Source of the DNA: Marinobacterium nitratireducens
GTDB taxonomy: Bacteria > Pseudomonadota > Gammaproteobacteria > Pseudomonadales > Balneatricaceae
Assembly (NCBI RefSeq): GCF_014645375.1
Contig: NZ_BMLT01000005.1
Coordinates: 124,001 to 188,000 of the forward strand
DNA length: 64,000 nt
Direction of reading: 5' to 3'
Shown here: in pieces, positions 44,913 to 54,693 of the stretch
How positions within the stretch are numbered: the first letter of the stretch is position 1
Layout of the letters: every line of letters begins with the position of its first letter
The notes under the pieces: generated by a model
Seen by the model: only the letters and a program-made list of their open reading frames with translations
Databases searched by the model: none
Told to the model about the DNA's origin: nothing
Position numbers and translations under genes: made by a program

Positions 44913-45809
44913 TCAGTCGTGCCCGCTCTCGGCTTCTCCAACAATCCAGGCACGGAATGTTTCGGCGTGGGGGTGCACATACTGATGTTCAGGATAAGTC
45001 AGATAAAAGGCTTCCTGGGTCTCAACTTGCTGGGGAAAGGGGGCTACCAGTCGCCCGTCGGCAAGCATGTCCGATACCAACGAGGTTCGTCCCAGAGCGA
45101 TACCATGTCCCTGCGTTGCCATTTCCAACGCCGAGATCAGGGTATCGAACCGTATGCCCGGTGATGTTTCGAGATGGGCAAAGCCGGTTTGACCCAACCA
45201 GTAACTCCATCCCTCTTTGTAACCTATCACATGGAGCAGCGTCTGACCGACCAACTCCTCTGGTGATGTCGGCAGCGAACCGCCCCCGACAAGCGTCGGA
45301 CTGCAGACGGGCAGCAGCTTGTCCCAGGTCAGCCGCTCCGCCTTCAGACCCGGCCAGGCGCCCAGACCATAGCGTATTTCGAGGTCGGCATCCCACTTTC
45401 GTTCGTCGACCCATATATTGCTGGTAAAGCGCAGTCCCACCTCAGGGTGCAGAGCACGGAACTGTTCCAGGCGGGGCACAAGCCAACGAGTAAAAAACAC
45501 CAGGTTGACCTTGATGGTCAACGCCTTGGTGAATCCCTGGCCGAAGAGTTCATCGGTTACCGCCACCAGGCTTTCGACGGCATCGCGCACCGGCGGCAGA
45601 TAAGCCTTGCCGGCATCGGTCAGTTCGAGCCCGCGCGGCAGGCGCTTGAATAGAGGGGTTCCCAGCTGGGTTTCCAGCCCCTTGACCTGCTGGCTGATCG
45701 CGGCTTGCGTCAGATTGAGCTCCGTCGCAGCCTGGGTGAAATTGAGATGACGGGCGGAGACTTCAAAGGACCTCAGCCAGTTCAGGGGGGGCAGGCGCTT
45801 CTTGTTCAT
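44913..45809 (-). CDS. dddR: LysR-family regulator of DMSP catabolism (DddR-like)
   Basis: 298 residues. The winged helix LPPLNWLRSFEVSARHLNFTQAATELNLTQAAISQQVKGLE is of the GcvA-like LysR subgroup, followed by an effector domain (LTIKVNLVFFTRWLVPRL, GIALGRTSLVSDML). It is last in dddT-dddB-dddC-dddR, the same order as in Marinomonas, where DddR activates dddD in response to DMSP. Named by homology of position and type; binding sites in the dddT-dddD intergenic region were not identified. Confidence 0.85.
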   Translation of the reverse strand: MNKKRLPPLNWLRSFEVSARHLNFTQAATELNLTQAAISQQVKGLETQLGTPLFKRLPRGLELTDAGKAYLPPVRDAVESLVAVTDELFGQGFTKALTIKVNLVFFTRWLVPRLEQFRALHPEVGLRFTSNIWVDERKWDADLEIRYGLGAWPGLKAERLTWDKLLPVCSPTLVGGGSLPTSPEELVGQTLLHVIGYKEGWSYWLGQTGFAHLETSPGIRFDTLISALEMATQGHGIALGRTSLVSDMLADGRLVAPFPQQVETQEAFYLTYPEHQYVHPHAETFRAWIVGEAESGHD

Positions 45810-45962
45810 GGGCGTAGGGTTGCTCCGACGGTTCTATTGCAACGAGTGTCACCGATCGGCGACCCGAGCGCCAGCCTGAAGCCACCGTGCAGGTGCGATC
45901 GGGATACGGCCCGTGTAACGGCAGGCGTCCACTTTCGGACGGACGCCTGCAGGCACAAACGA

Positions 45963-47459
45963 CTATTTCAGCGTTGGCATAGAGAACTCGACCCCTTCAC
46001 GCACCCCGGCACTCGGCCAGCGCTGGGTGATGGTTTTGCGTCGGGTGTAGAAGCGTACCGCGTCTGGCCCGTAGGCATGCAGGTCGCCAAACAGCGAACG
46101 CTTCCAGCCGCCAAAGCTATGATAGGCCACTGGCACCGGAAGCGGCACGTTAATACCGACCATGCCAACCTGAATATGGGTGCTGAAGTAGCGCGCCGCT
46201 TCGCCGTCACGGGTAAAGATGCAGGTTCCGTTGCCATACTCGTGGGCGTTGATCAGTTCCATTGCCTGCTGCATGGTCTGGACTCGCACCACCTGCAGCA
46301 CCGGCCCGAAGATCTCCTCCTGGTAGCTGACCATCTCGGGGGTGACGTGGTCGATCAGCGTACCGCCGACGAAGAAGCCGTTTTCGTGCCCGGGCACGCT
46401 GACCTGACGTCCATCGACGACAACAGAGGCCCCTTGCGCTTCGGCGCTGTTGATATAACCGAGTACCTTTTCCTGGTGCTGGCGGGTGATCACCGGGCCG
46501 AAATCATTGCTGCTGTCAGTACAGGCGCCCACCTTGAGGCCGGCCATGGCTGCGCTCATCTTGCCGACAAGCGCATCGGCCGCGGCATCGCCCACCGCGA
46601 CCGCCACCGACAGTGCCATGCAGCGCTCGCCGGACGAGCCGAAGGCCGCGCCCAGCAGTTGGTTGACGGCATTGTCCATATCGGCGTCGGGCATCACGAT
46701 GGCGTGGTTCTTGGCGCCTCCGAGCGCCTGACAACGTTTGCCGTTGGCGGTGGCCGTTGAATAGATGTACTCGGCAATCGGCGTCGAGCCGACGAAACTG
46801 ACGGCCTGCACCCGCTCGTCGTGCAGCAGGGTATCGACCGCCTCCTTGTCGCCGTTGACGACGCTCATGACGCCATCCGGCAATCCCGCTTCCTGCAGTA
46901 GCTGGGCGATGAACAGCGTGGATGAGGGATCCCGCTCCGACGGCTTGAGCACAAAGCAGTTTCCGCACACCAGTGCCATCGGGAACATCCACAGCGGCAC
47001 CATCACCGGGAAGTTGAACGGTGTGATGCCCGCCACGACGCCCAGCGGCTGGAACTCGCTCCAGGAATCGATATTGGGGCCGACGTTCCGGCTGTGCTCG
47101 CCCTTGAGCAGCTCCGGCGCGCCGCAGGCATATTCGACGTTTTCGATGCCGCGCTGCAGCTCGCCGAGCGCATCGTGGGCGATCTTGCCGTGCTCTTCGC
47201 CAATCAGCGCGGCAATCTTGTCGGCGTTCTGCTCCAGAAGCTCTTTGAAACGGAACATGATACGTGCCCGCTTGATCGGTGGCGTGTCGCGCCAGGCAGG
47301 GAAGGCCTCGTGGGCCGCCGCGATCGCCTGCTCGACCGTTTCCCGCGATGCCAGCGCCAGCTGCTTGCTGACGGCGCCGGTAGCCGGATTGAATACGTCC
47401 TGGCGGCGCGTGCCCTCTACCAGCATCTGGCCGTTGATCAGGTGTCCCAGTGTTTCCAT
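45963..47459 (-). CDS. dddC: Methylmalonate-semialdehyde dehydrogenase-like aldehyde dehydrogenase DddC
   Basis: 498 residues from ATG at 47459 (METLGHLINGQML; GAGGACA upstream). The aldehyde dehydrogenase fold of the MmsA branch is clear: GITPFNFPVMVPLWMFPMAL, the NAD-binding FVGSTPIAEYIYSTATANGKRCQALGGAKNHAIVMPDAD, the catalytic Cys in GSSGERCMALSVAV, and VQVGMVGINVPLPVPVAYHSFGGWKRSLFGD. It converts malonate semialdehyde, made from the 3-hydroxypropionate part of DMSP, to acetyl-CoA with CoA and NAD. It lies between dddB and dddR. Confidence 0.93.
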   Translation of the reverse strand: METLGHLINGQMLVEGTRRQDVFNPATGAVSKQLALASRETVEQAIAAAHEAFPAWRDTPPIKRARIMFRFKELLEQNADKIAALIGEEHGKIAHDALGELQRGIENVEYACGAPELLKGEHSRNVGPNIDSWSEFQPLGVVAGITPFNFPVMVPLWMFPMALVCGNCFVLKPSERDPSSTLFIAQLLQEAGLPDGVMSVVNGDKEAVDTLLHDERVQAVSFVGSTPIAEYIYSTATANGKRCQALGGAKNHAIVMPDADMDNAVNQLLGAAFGSSGERCMALSVAVAVGDAAADALVGKMSAAMAGLKVGACTDSSNDFGPVITRQHQEKVLGYINSAEAQGASVVVDGRQVSVPGHENGFFVGGTLIDHVTPEMVSYQEEIFGPVLQVVRVQTMQQAMELINAHEYGNGTCIFTRDGEAARYFSTHIQVGMVGINVPLPVPVAYHSFGGWKRSLFGDLHAYGPDAVRFYTRRKTITQRWPSAGVREGVEFSMPTLK

Positions 47460-47516
47460 TGTGTTGTCCTCAAGGTTGGTTCGGGCCATCAGCAGACAGC
47501 CCCGGGTTACGTCGGT

Positions 47517-48674
47517 TTACCAGAGCTGCCGGTACAGCTCGATGATGGCGTTAACGTCGGGTACACGCGGGTTGTTGCCCGGCGAGCCGGACGCCAGCGC
47601 CTGCTCCGCCATTACCGGCAACAGCTCGACGAAGCGCTGGCGTTCGATGCCAAACAACTCGGGACTCGGCACCTGCAGTTCGTCGTTAAGCGCCCGCAGC
47701 TCGTCGAGCAACTTGCGGTTGGATGTGTCGGTATCGTCCTGTTCGCTTGCGATACCCATGGCCCGGGCGCAATCGGCGTAGCGTTCGGGCGCCGCCGGAA
47801 TCGACCAGGCAGTGACGGTCGGCAGCAGCATGGCGTTGGATAGGCCATGGGGCACATGGAAAAAGGCGCCGATCGGCCGACTCATGCCATGTACCAGCGC
47901 CACCGAGGCATTGGAAAAGGCCACCCCAGCCAGGGTCGAGCCGAGCATCATGGCTTCACGCGCGACCTTGTCCGAGCCATCCTGGTAAGCCCGGCGCAGG
48001 TTCGGGGCGATCAGGCGCATCGCCGCCAGCGCCTGGGCATCGCTGTAGAGGTTGGCCTTCCTGCTGACATAAGCCTCGATCGCATGGGTCAAGGCATCGA
48101 TACCGGTGTCCGCGGTAATGCGCGGCGGCAGGCTCAGTGTCAGCTCGTAGTCGACCAGCGCCGCCACCGGCATGAAGCCGAGACCGACACAGAGCATTTT
48201 CTCGTCACTGGTCTCGTCTGTGATGATGGTGACGCGCGTCACTTCGGACCCAGTGCCGGCCGTGGTCGGTACGGCGATGACCGGAAGTCCTCCTTCCAGC
48301 ACGATGCGGGGGAACTTGTAATCGCGCATCTGACCGCCATGTTTGGTCAGTACCGCAATCGCCTTAGCGCTGTCGATGGGGCTGCCGCCGCCGAGTGCAA
48401 TCAGGCAGTCATAGTCGCCCGAGCGGGCTTGCTCGACACCCGCCTGAATAGAGCCGACTGTCGGCTCCGGCACTGTGGCATCGAAGATGTCCGGAAAGAT
48501 CATATGCTGCTCCAGACAGCGCTGAATCCGCGCCGCGTAGCCAAGCTCAACCATCATTTTGTCGGTGACGATCAGGGGCCGGCGGCAGTGCAGACTGGCC
48601 AGAACGTTGGGAATTTCCTGACTAGCACCCGCGCCCGTCTGCAATATGCGAGGAAGAACGATTTGTGTGGACAT
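47517..48674 (-). CDS. dddB: Iron-containing alcohol dehydrogenase DddB
   Basis: 385 residues from ATG at 48674 (MSTQIVLPRILQTGAGA, GGAG upstream). Group III iron alcohol dehydrogenase: CLIALGGGSPIDSAKAIAVL and AVPTTAGTGSEVTRVTIITDE bind NAD, and the metal ligands lie in DALTHAIEAYVSRKANLYSD and SVALVHGMSRPIGAFFHVPHGLSNAMLLP (His residues). The proposed step is oxidation of 3-hydroxypropionate (or 3-hydroxypropionyl-CoA derived acid) to malonate semialdehyde after DddD action. The gene is 101 bp after dddT and 57 bp before dddC. Confidence 0.92.
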   Translation of the reverse strand: MSTQIVLPRILQTGAGASQEIPNVLASLHCRRPLIVTDKMMVELGYAARIQRCLEQHMIFPDIFDATVPEPTVGSIQAGVEQARSGDYDCLIALGGGSPIDSAKAIAVLTKHGGQMRDYKFPRIVLEGGLPVIAVPTTAGTGSEVTRVTIITDETSDEKMLCVGLGFMPVAALVDYELTLSLPPRITADTGIDALTHAIEAYVSRKANLYSDAQALAAMRLIAPNLRRAYQDGSDKVAREAMMLGSTLAGVAFSNASVALVHGMSRPIGAFFHVPHGLSNAMLLPTVTAWSIPAAPERYADCARAMGIASEQDDTDTSNRKLLDELRALNDELQVPSPELFGIERQRFVELLPVMAEQALASGSPGNNPRVPDVNAIIELYRQLW

Positions 48675-48775
48675 AACAACTCCAGAATTTGTGGTTGCCG
48701 AGTCCAAAGGGCCCGGCTTTGCTGGCAGTTCTCGTGGTAGCGACCGGCATCGTCACCCGACAGTGCCGGTCGCGA

Positions 48776-50401
48776 TCAATTGGTGGAGGTCACGGAAACC
48801 GCCTTTGCCGTGGCCGGTTCGATCGAACGCCTGGACAGGTCGGCGTCTTTCGCGGCCCGCACGTCGGTCAGCTCCGCGCGCAACGACTTCAACAAGCCGT
48901 AGATGGCCAGGATCACCACCACCGAGAATGGCAGGGCCGCCACAATCGACGCCGTTTGCAGCGCCTTAAGCCCGCCGGCGAACAGCAGCACCGCGGCGAC
49001 GGCCCCGATGGCCATGCCCCAGAACACCCGATAGCGGGATGGCGGATGGTCGTTGCCCATGCAGACCAGGGTGCAGATCACTAGGGTCGCGGAATCGGCC
49101 GAGGTGACGAAGTAGGTCACCAGCATAAGGGTGCAGATCGTCGCCATCGCCAGGGTCACGACGCGCCCCATGTCCATGAGCTCGAGCGTCTTGAACAGCG
49201 ACATCGTGACATCCTCGTTGACGGCGGCGACGACACCGCCGTTGCCGAACAGTTCGATATACATGGCGGTATTACCGAACACCGTGATCCAGAACGCCGC
49301 CAGCAGGGTCGGGGCAATCAGCACGCCCAGCACAAATTCACGCAGGGTCCGTCCCTTCGAGATACGGGCGATGAAAATGCCGCAGAACGGTGCCCAGGCG
49401 ATCCACCAGCCCCAGTAGAAAATCGTCCACCAGCCCTGCCACTGCCCCTGAGGATCCGGATCCACCCAGAACCCGAGCGCGACGGCATGGACGAAATAGT
49501 CACCCAGGTTGGTAATGAAGGCGCCGAGAACGTAGGCGGTCGGGCCGAAGACGACGAAGCATCCCAGAATCAGGACGGTGAGGTGCATATTCCATTCGCT
49601 GAGTATACGGATGCCACGGTTAACGCCGGACAGCACGGAAGCGGTGGCAATCACCGAGATCACGGCGATCAGAATCACCTGATTGGTGGTGGAGACCTCG
49701 ATCCCGAGAAGATGGGACAGCCCCGCATTCATCTGCTGAGCGCCCAGCCCGAGCGAGGTGGCGATGCCGAACACCGTTCCGAACACCGCTAGCAGGTCGG
49801 CGGCATGACCGATGGGCCCGTAGATACGCTCGCCGAACACCGGATAGAGACAGGAGCGGATTGATAGTGGCAGCCCCTTGCGATAGGCGAAATAGGCCAG
49901 CGCCAAACCGATAACGGCGAACAGCCCCCAGCCATGTAAGCCCCAGTGAAAGATGGCCACGCGCATCGCAATCTGCGCCGCTTCCACGGTCCCTTTCTGA
50001 TCGTCCGCGAAGAAGGGCGTGCCCTGAAGGTGGTAGATCGGTTCGGCAATGCTCCAGAACAGAATGCCGATACCGATGCCCGCACCGAACAGCATCGAGA
50101 ACCAGGAAAAGTTGCTGAACTCCGGCCGGTCGCTGTCCTGGCCCAGGCGAATGTCGCCATAGCGGCTGAAGATCAGCCAGACCGCCAGAAAGAGACTGAA
50201 ACTCACCAGAGCGATGTAATACCAGGCCAGATCCGACGCAATATAGTTTTTTGCCGCCGCGTAGAGGGCACTCGCTGCATCGGCATTCAGGACAGTGAAT
50301 AGTACGAAGACCATTACCAGTAGGCCGGAGCCGATCACCATCACCGGATTGCCGGCGACAGCTCCGCCCGCGGGCCCCATTGCACTCGGGCGACCGCTCA
50401 T
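48776..50401 (-). CDS. dddT: BCCT-family betaine/DMSP transporter DddT
   Basis: 541 residues from ATG at 50401 (GGGAGG 7 nt upstream), with about 12 transmembrane segments. BCCT signatures: MLFGAGIGIGILFWSIAEPIYHLQGTPFF and the tryptophan-rich substrate helix WTIFYWGWWIAWAPFCGIFIARISKGRTLREFVLGVL. The family takes up betaines and their sulfonium analogue DMSP with Na+ or H+. Its position as first gene of dddTBCR, divergent from dddD, makes DMSP the expected substrate; glycine betaine uptake cannot be excluded. Confidence 0.93.
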   Translation of the reverse strand: MSGRPSAMGPAGGAVAGNPVMVIGSGLLVMVFVLFTVLNADAASALYAAAKNYIASDLAWYYIALVSFSLFLAVWLIFSRYGDIRLGQDSDRPEFSNFSWFSMLFGAGIGIGILFWSIAEPIYHLQGTPFFADDQKGTVEAAQIAMRVAIFHWGLHGWGLFAVIGLALAYFAYRKGLPLSIRSCLYPVFGERIYGPIGHAADLLAVFGTVFGIATSLGLGAQQMNAGLSHLLGIEVSTTNQVILIAVISVIATASVLSGVNRGIRILSEWNMHLTVLILGCFVVFGPTAYVLGAFITNLGDYFVHAVALGFWVDPDPQGQWQGWWTIFYWGWWIAWAPFCGIFIARISKGRTLREFVLGVLIAPTLLAAFWITVFGNTAMYIELFGNGGVVAAVNEDVTMSLFKTLELMDMGRVVTLAMATICTLMLVTYFVTSADSATLVICTLVCMGNDHPPSRYRVFWGMAIGAVAAVLLFAGGLKALQTASIVAALPFSVVVILAIYGLLKSLRAELTDVRAAKDADLSRRSIEPATAKAVSVTSTN

Positions 50402-51126
50402 GACCGCACCTCCCCTGCTGCCATGGCGCACGCAGCCCGAGTGCCACCTTGAGGGGTCCGCTGTGGCCGGGCCGGTTCAAGGAAGTTTTCGGGCATCAGC
50501 CCGGTCTTGTAATTATTATTCATAGTGAAGGCCTTGATTCTAAGTGATCCAACATCGGGATCAGGATTGATTAATATGACAGCCGATCAAACCAAACAGG
50601 ATTTTCAATCAGCACAACCAGGCAAGTCGTGAACAACTGATACAAGCCTGCCAGTCGCCCACCAATTGACAAATAGCAACGTCAGATAAAAAAGCGTTCG
50701 GACGAACCGCTGCCACCACCAACACGGGATCCATTCTTGTAATTAATTCGCGGATTGGGAAGCAATAATATAATGACCTTAGACCCAAATTTATTTATAC
50801 CTGAGCGCGACACCCCATCCGCCGCCTCACCGCCACACCTCCAGTGCGGCGACTCTATGGACACAGGGACTGTCACCCAGGGCCGCCAGCTCTCAGCCAT
50901 AATTAAAATCAGGCCTAAGGCATATTTTTTATTGCTGGCGCCCCTGGGCCAGCGTTTTTAATATCGCTCTGTCTTTCGAGAAACCCTCGAATGCTGGCAA
51001 ATTAAAACGGGCTCTTATTAGAGCCACGTCAGCACTTCGCTTAAAGAGCCGTCCGAAAAACCAGCGTACAGCATCAATGCATTTAATCGCAGGAAACTGC
51101 ATCAACAGCGAGAAGGAATAATTGAC
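50402..51126. promoter_or_regulatory. Divergent dddT / dddD control region
   Basis: 725 bp with no credible gene. A perfect -10 hexamer TATAAT lies at 50769-50774 (plus orientation) without a good -35 box, as expected for an activator-dependent promoter. No clear LysR box was fixed. The region is unusually long for a divergent pair. Confidence 0.4.
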
Positions 51127-53640
51127 ATGCAGAATAACAATCAATTGCCTTTGTCCGGCATCCGAGTTGTTGACTTCGGCCAACAAATCGCCGGGCCGGC
51201 GGTCGCCATGGTGCTGGCGGATCTCGGCGCAACCGTCGTGCATATCGATCCACCGACTGGCCCGCAGTGGGACCATCCAGCCAATGCGATTCTAAACCGC
51301 AACAAGAGCTGCCTGCGGCTGGATCTGAAAACCGATACCGGTCTCGAGCAGGCCCTGACACTGATCGGCCAGGCCGACGTCGTCATCGAAAGCTTTCGCC
51401 CCGGCGTGATGCAGCGCTTGGGCGTCGACTTTGCCCGGCTGCGCGAGGCGCGCCCGGCGCTGATCACCCTGTCGGTGCCGGGTTTCGCCAGCAACGATGA
51501 GCTGCGCCGGGAATGGAAAGCCACCGAAGCCATCGTCGCCGCGACCTCCGGCGCCTTCACCGATATGGGTTTCAACCGGGTGCTGATGGGCCTCAACCCC
51601 AGCTTCTCGCCGCTGCCGCTGGGGTCCTCCTACGCCACCTCGCTGGCGGCCGGCGCTGTGGTCATGGCGCTGCTGGAACGGGAAAAGAGCGGCCATGGCG
51701 ACAGCATCGAGGTGCCGGTCACCGCCGCGCTGATGGAGGGACTATCCTACAACTCTATTGTCATCGACGGCCTGCCGGAGCGCTACAAGACCATGCGCGA
51801 GCAGGAGATCGAGTATCGCAAGGCCAACGGCATCGAGATGGACCTGAGCTATGACGCGTTGCAGGAATATCTCGACCCCTTCTATCGCACCTACGAATGC
51901 GCCGACGGCCGCATGTTCTACTGTGTCTGCCCGTCGCACCGCAACCATGCCAAACGCTGCCTGCAGGTACTGGGCATCTACGACGAACTGGTGGCCGAAG
52001 GGCTGCCGGACGTGAAAAACTTGCACCTGCCGATCAGCGAGTGGGACGGCGAAACCTCGATCGGCGTGTACCCCCTGCCGAAGAAATGGGCCGATATCAT
52101 CTCGGCCAAGATGAAGAAGGCCTTCCTCACCAAGACCTCCGAGGAGTGGGGCCGCATTTTCGGCGAAGGCCACATCCCCGGTGCGCCGCATCGCACAACG
52201 CAGGAATGGGTCAACAGCGAGCACACCAACGCCGCCGGCCTGATCGTCGAAGTGGACGATCCGGAATACGGCCGGATGAAACAGCCCGGTCCGATCGCCT
52301 GGCTCGAAGGCCTCGCCGAGCCGATGCTGCACCCGCGCCCGCGCCGCAATGTCGACTTCGATGAAGCGCTGGCGGTGCTGCGAGCCGGCTCTCCGGAGGC
52401 GGCCACCGATTACGCCGCGCTGCAGGCCAAGTCACCCGCCAGCCGGGGCGGCTGGCTCGACGGCCTGCGCGTGCTCGACCTGACCAACGTCATCGCCGGC
52501 CCGCACTCCGCCGCTTTCCTGACCCGCTTCGGCGCCCAGGTCACCAAGCTGGATCCGGTGACGCCGCTGTATGATCCGCTGATCGGCACGCTGTTCACCT
52601 TTCAGTGCGGCATGGGCAAGCAGAGCGCCCTGGTCGATATCACCACCGAAGAAGGACGGGAGGCCTTCAACCGCCTGGTGCGCGCCGTCGACCTGGTGGT
52701 GATCAACGCCCCCGACCGGCAAATGAAGCCGCTGGGCCTGGATCACGACAGCCTGCAGGCCATCAACCCGGGCGTGCTGTTCTGTCGTCTGGACTGCCTC
52801 GGCGGCCCGCGTGTCGGCCCCAAGAGCAACTACATCGGCTACGACGACATCATCCAGGCTCACAGCGGCATCATGAGCCGCTTCGGCGGACCCGCGACGC
52901 CGGAGGAGCACGCCCACCTGGGCACCCTGGACGTCAACTGCGGCTTCGCTGCCGGCCTAGGCATGGCGGTCGCGCTGTACCACAAGCTGAAAACCGGCCA
53001 GGCGACCCGGGCCCGGACCTCGCTGTCCGCCGTCACCAACATCGCTCAGCTGCCGTTCGCCTTCGACTACGCCGGACGCGCGCCTTTCGACGAGCCCTCA
53101 GGCCGCGAAGCCCTGGGCAACCACGCGCTGTCGCACTTCTACCGGACCGAAGACGGCTGGATCTTCCTCGATGCCAGCCCGGCCGAACTCGACAAGCTGG
53201 ACGCCATCGAGGGGCTGGCAGGCATCGGCCAAGCCGAGGACCGGGCCGCCTGCCTGCGCACCGCCTTCGCGCAGGCGCCCTCGGCCTATTGGATCGAAGT
53301 GCTGCACGAGGCGGACATCGCAGCCGCTGAACCGCTGGCCATCGAGACCCTGCGCGAGCTGTACAGCCGTGAAGCCGACGGCAGCGTCGGCATCGACCGC
53401 GGCAGCTATGCCTTCTCGATCTACCACGATCACCCCAGCGGCCACTGCATCACCCAGATCGACCATTACGCGATCCGGCCGCAGGAAGCCGCCATCAAGG
53501 CGGTCACGCCGACCGAGCGCTTCGGCCACTCGACCCGGCAGATTCTCGAGGGTGCGGGTTACCGCGCCGACGAGATCGAGTCGATGATCGAGCGCGGCAT
53601 TGCCGGCACCGGCTGGGGCCGCGAGTTCCTGCCGAGCTGA
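51127..53640 (+). CDS. dddD: DMSP CoA-transferase/lyase DddD
   Basis: 837 residues, the length of Marinomonas DddD, made of two class III (CaiB-like) CoA-transferase domains. The first begins LSGIRVVDFGQQIAGPAVAMVLADLGATVVHIDPP; the second (~435 onward) begins LDGLRVLDLTNVIAGPHSAAFLTRFGAQVTKLDP. Asp602 in GTLDVNCG falls where I recall the catalytic aspartate of the second domain being reported. DddD transfers CoA to DMSP and releases dimethyl sulfide, leaving 3-hydroxypropionyl-CoA. AAGGA precedes the start and a strong terminator follows. It is divergent from dddTBCR, as in the characterised cluster. Confidence 0.95.
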   Translation: MQNNNQLPLSGIRVVDFGQQIAGPAVAMVLADLGATVVHIDPPTGPQWDHPANAILNRNKSCLRLDLKTDTGLEQALTLIGQADVVIESFRPGVMQRLGVDFARLREARPALITLSVPGFASNDELRREWKATEAIVAATSGAFTDMGFNRVLMGLNPSFSPLPLGSSYATSLAAGAVVMALLEREKSGHGDSIEVPVTAALMEGLSYNSIVIDGLPERYKTMREQEIEYRKANGIEMDLSYDALQEYLDPFYRTYECADGRMFYCVCPSHRNHAKRCLQVLGIYDELVAEGLPDVKNLHLPISEWDGETSIGVYPLPKKWADIISAKMKKAFLTKTSEEWGRIFGEGHIPGAPHRTTQEWVNSEHTNAAGLIVEVDDPEYGRMKQPGPIAWLEGLAEPMLHPRPRRNVDFDEALAVLRAGSPEAATDYAALQAKSPASRGGWLDGLRVLDLTNVIAGPHSAAFLTRFGAQVTKLDPVTPLYDPLIGTLFTFQCGMGKQSALVDITTEEGREAFNRLVRAVDLVVINAPDRQMKPLGLDHDSLQAINPGVLFCRLDCLGGPRVGPKSNYIGYDDIIQAHSGIMSRFGGPATPEEHAHLGTLDVNCGFAAGLGMAVALYHKLKTGQATRARTSLSAVTNIAQLPFAFDYAGRAPFDEPSGREALGNHALSHFYRTEDGWIFLDASPAELDKLDAIEGLAGIGQAEDRAACLRTAFAQAPSAYWIEVLHEADIAAAEPLAIETLRELYSREADGSVGIDRGSYAFSIYHDHPSGHCITQIDHYAIRPQEAAIKAVTPTERFGHSTRQILEGAGYRADEIESMIERGIAGTGWGREFLPS

Positions 53641-53647
53641 CCCTATA

Positions 53648-53674
53648 GGCGGGCATTCGCCCGCCTGATTTTTA
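53648..53674 (+). terminator. Rho-independent terminator of dddD
   Basis: 7-bp stem GGCGGGC / GCCCGCC, tetraloop ATTC, then TGATTTTTA; 8 bp after the dddD stop. Confidence 0.9.
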
Positions 53675-53838
53675 CCACGCCTGTTCATGAACACAACCCG
53701 GTACCACCGGGGGTGTTTAGATCCGGTAAAAGTCGCCGTACGATCAAACTGTGCGATTGGTTTGCCTGTGATTGTCCCGCTTGAACAGCGTCGGTTTCCC
53801 TTAGCAGCTCCTCCCTGTGCATATCGGAGAATTCAATT

Positions 53839-54201
53839 GTGCATCACAAAACAAGTATTGCGTTGAGCCCCTCCCTTCCTTCTGAACTGACGGACCCGCT
53901 AAAAGCGTTGGGAAGCCTCGCGACCGCCCGTGGGAAAGTGTCAAGCGGCGCGCGCATTTATATCTGCGGTGAAAAGGATTCAATGGACGCGAGCCTGATC
54001 ATCCAGCTACCTACCTCGCTCGAACTCATTGCAATCGCAGGAAGCCAAACTGACCGTATCGATATCGAAGCCGCCCGAGCCCGCGGGATCAAGGTCAGTA
54101 ATATCCCGGAGCACTGTCGCAGTGTCTCGCTCGGCCTGAAAGCTAATATTGCGGCTTTTCTCGACCGCGGACTGCCGCTAAACCGAGTCAGTACAGGCTA
54201 A
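53839..54201 (+). CDS. Small protein: D-2-hydroxyacid dehydrogenase catalytic-domain segment without NAD domain (copy B)
   Basis: 120 residues, MHHKTSIALSPSLPSELTD. It aligns end to end, without gaps, with the 125-residue protein at 4427-4804 (about half the positions equal by eye). Shared blocks include SLELIAIAGS, EAARARGIKVSNIP and LKANIAAF.DRG.PLN. As in copy A, the NAD-binding domain of D-2-hydroxyacid dehydrogenases is absent, while the start and end of the catalytic domain appear joined. It lies just downstream of dddD inside the island, tail to tail with a broken IclR gene. Function unknown; a binding or regulatory role is more likely than catalysis. Confidence 0.68.
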   Translation: MHHKTSIALSPSLPSELTDPLKALGSLATARGKVSSGARIYICGEKDSMDASLIIQLPTSLELIAIAGSQTDRIDIEAARARGIKVSNIPEHCRSVSLGLKANIAAFLDRGLPLNRVSTG

Positions 54202-54458
54202 ATAATCCTGGATGACAATTGCCGCGCAGCCTTAACCAGACTCTTCGAGTAGGTGCTTGCATCCTTTGCATTCATGAGTTTATCGTTGACGGCGGCACTG
54301 ATATCCGCTAACGACTCACTGCGAATATTCAGGATCGGCGCGGCAATACAGTTGACCTGACTGTCGCCCTCTCAGTTGGTTACGGCATAGCCGAGACGCT
54401 TGGCACCAGACGGTTCCTCTGCGACCTGCTCCATACTTTCCCGGAACGCCGGGTTGGA
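54198..54458 (-). pseudogene. IclR-family regulator remnant
   Basis: Reading the minus strand from 54458: SNPAFRESMEQVAEEPSG, then AKRLGYAVTN, an in-frame TGA, then EGDSQVNCIAAPILNIRSES and a helical tail to a TAG at 54198. The pattern GYAV.....G..CIAAPI is the effector-domain end of IclR proteins. The DNA-binding half is gone. It differs clearly from the two intact IclR copies in the window. Its stop overlaps that of the convergent small gene. Confidence 0.75.
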
Positions 54459-54575
54459 TTTCTATCCCTACCTGAAATAGCTGCGCTGAAACTGGAGCGC
54501 TACTATCGGCACTTATGCAAAGTTTGCCTTCTCAGCTACTAGGGACGCGTGTAACCAACTTCGAAAAGCTGTGAG

Positions 54576-54630
54576 TTTCCTGCACCAGCCTAGTTTACGG
54601 GAATAATTTCCTGCACCAGTCCTGCACCAG
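54576..54630. promoter_or_regulatory. Candidate integrase arm-type sites, right
   Basis: TTTCCTGCACCAG at 54576-54588 and, at 54607-54630, the tandem TTTCCTGCACCAG + TCCTGCACCAG identical to 38030-38053. It lies 64 bp inside the right attachment site. Confidence 0.6.
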
Positions 54631-54693
54631 CAAAAACACACTAGGCACTAAGAACTAAAGCGCTCAGGATAAGCTTTTGATATTTTGAGGATT

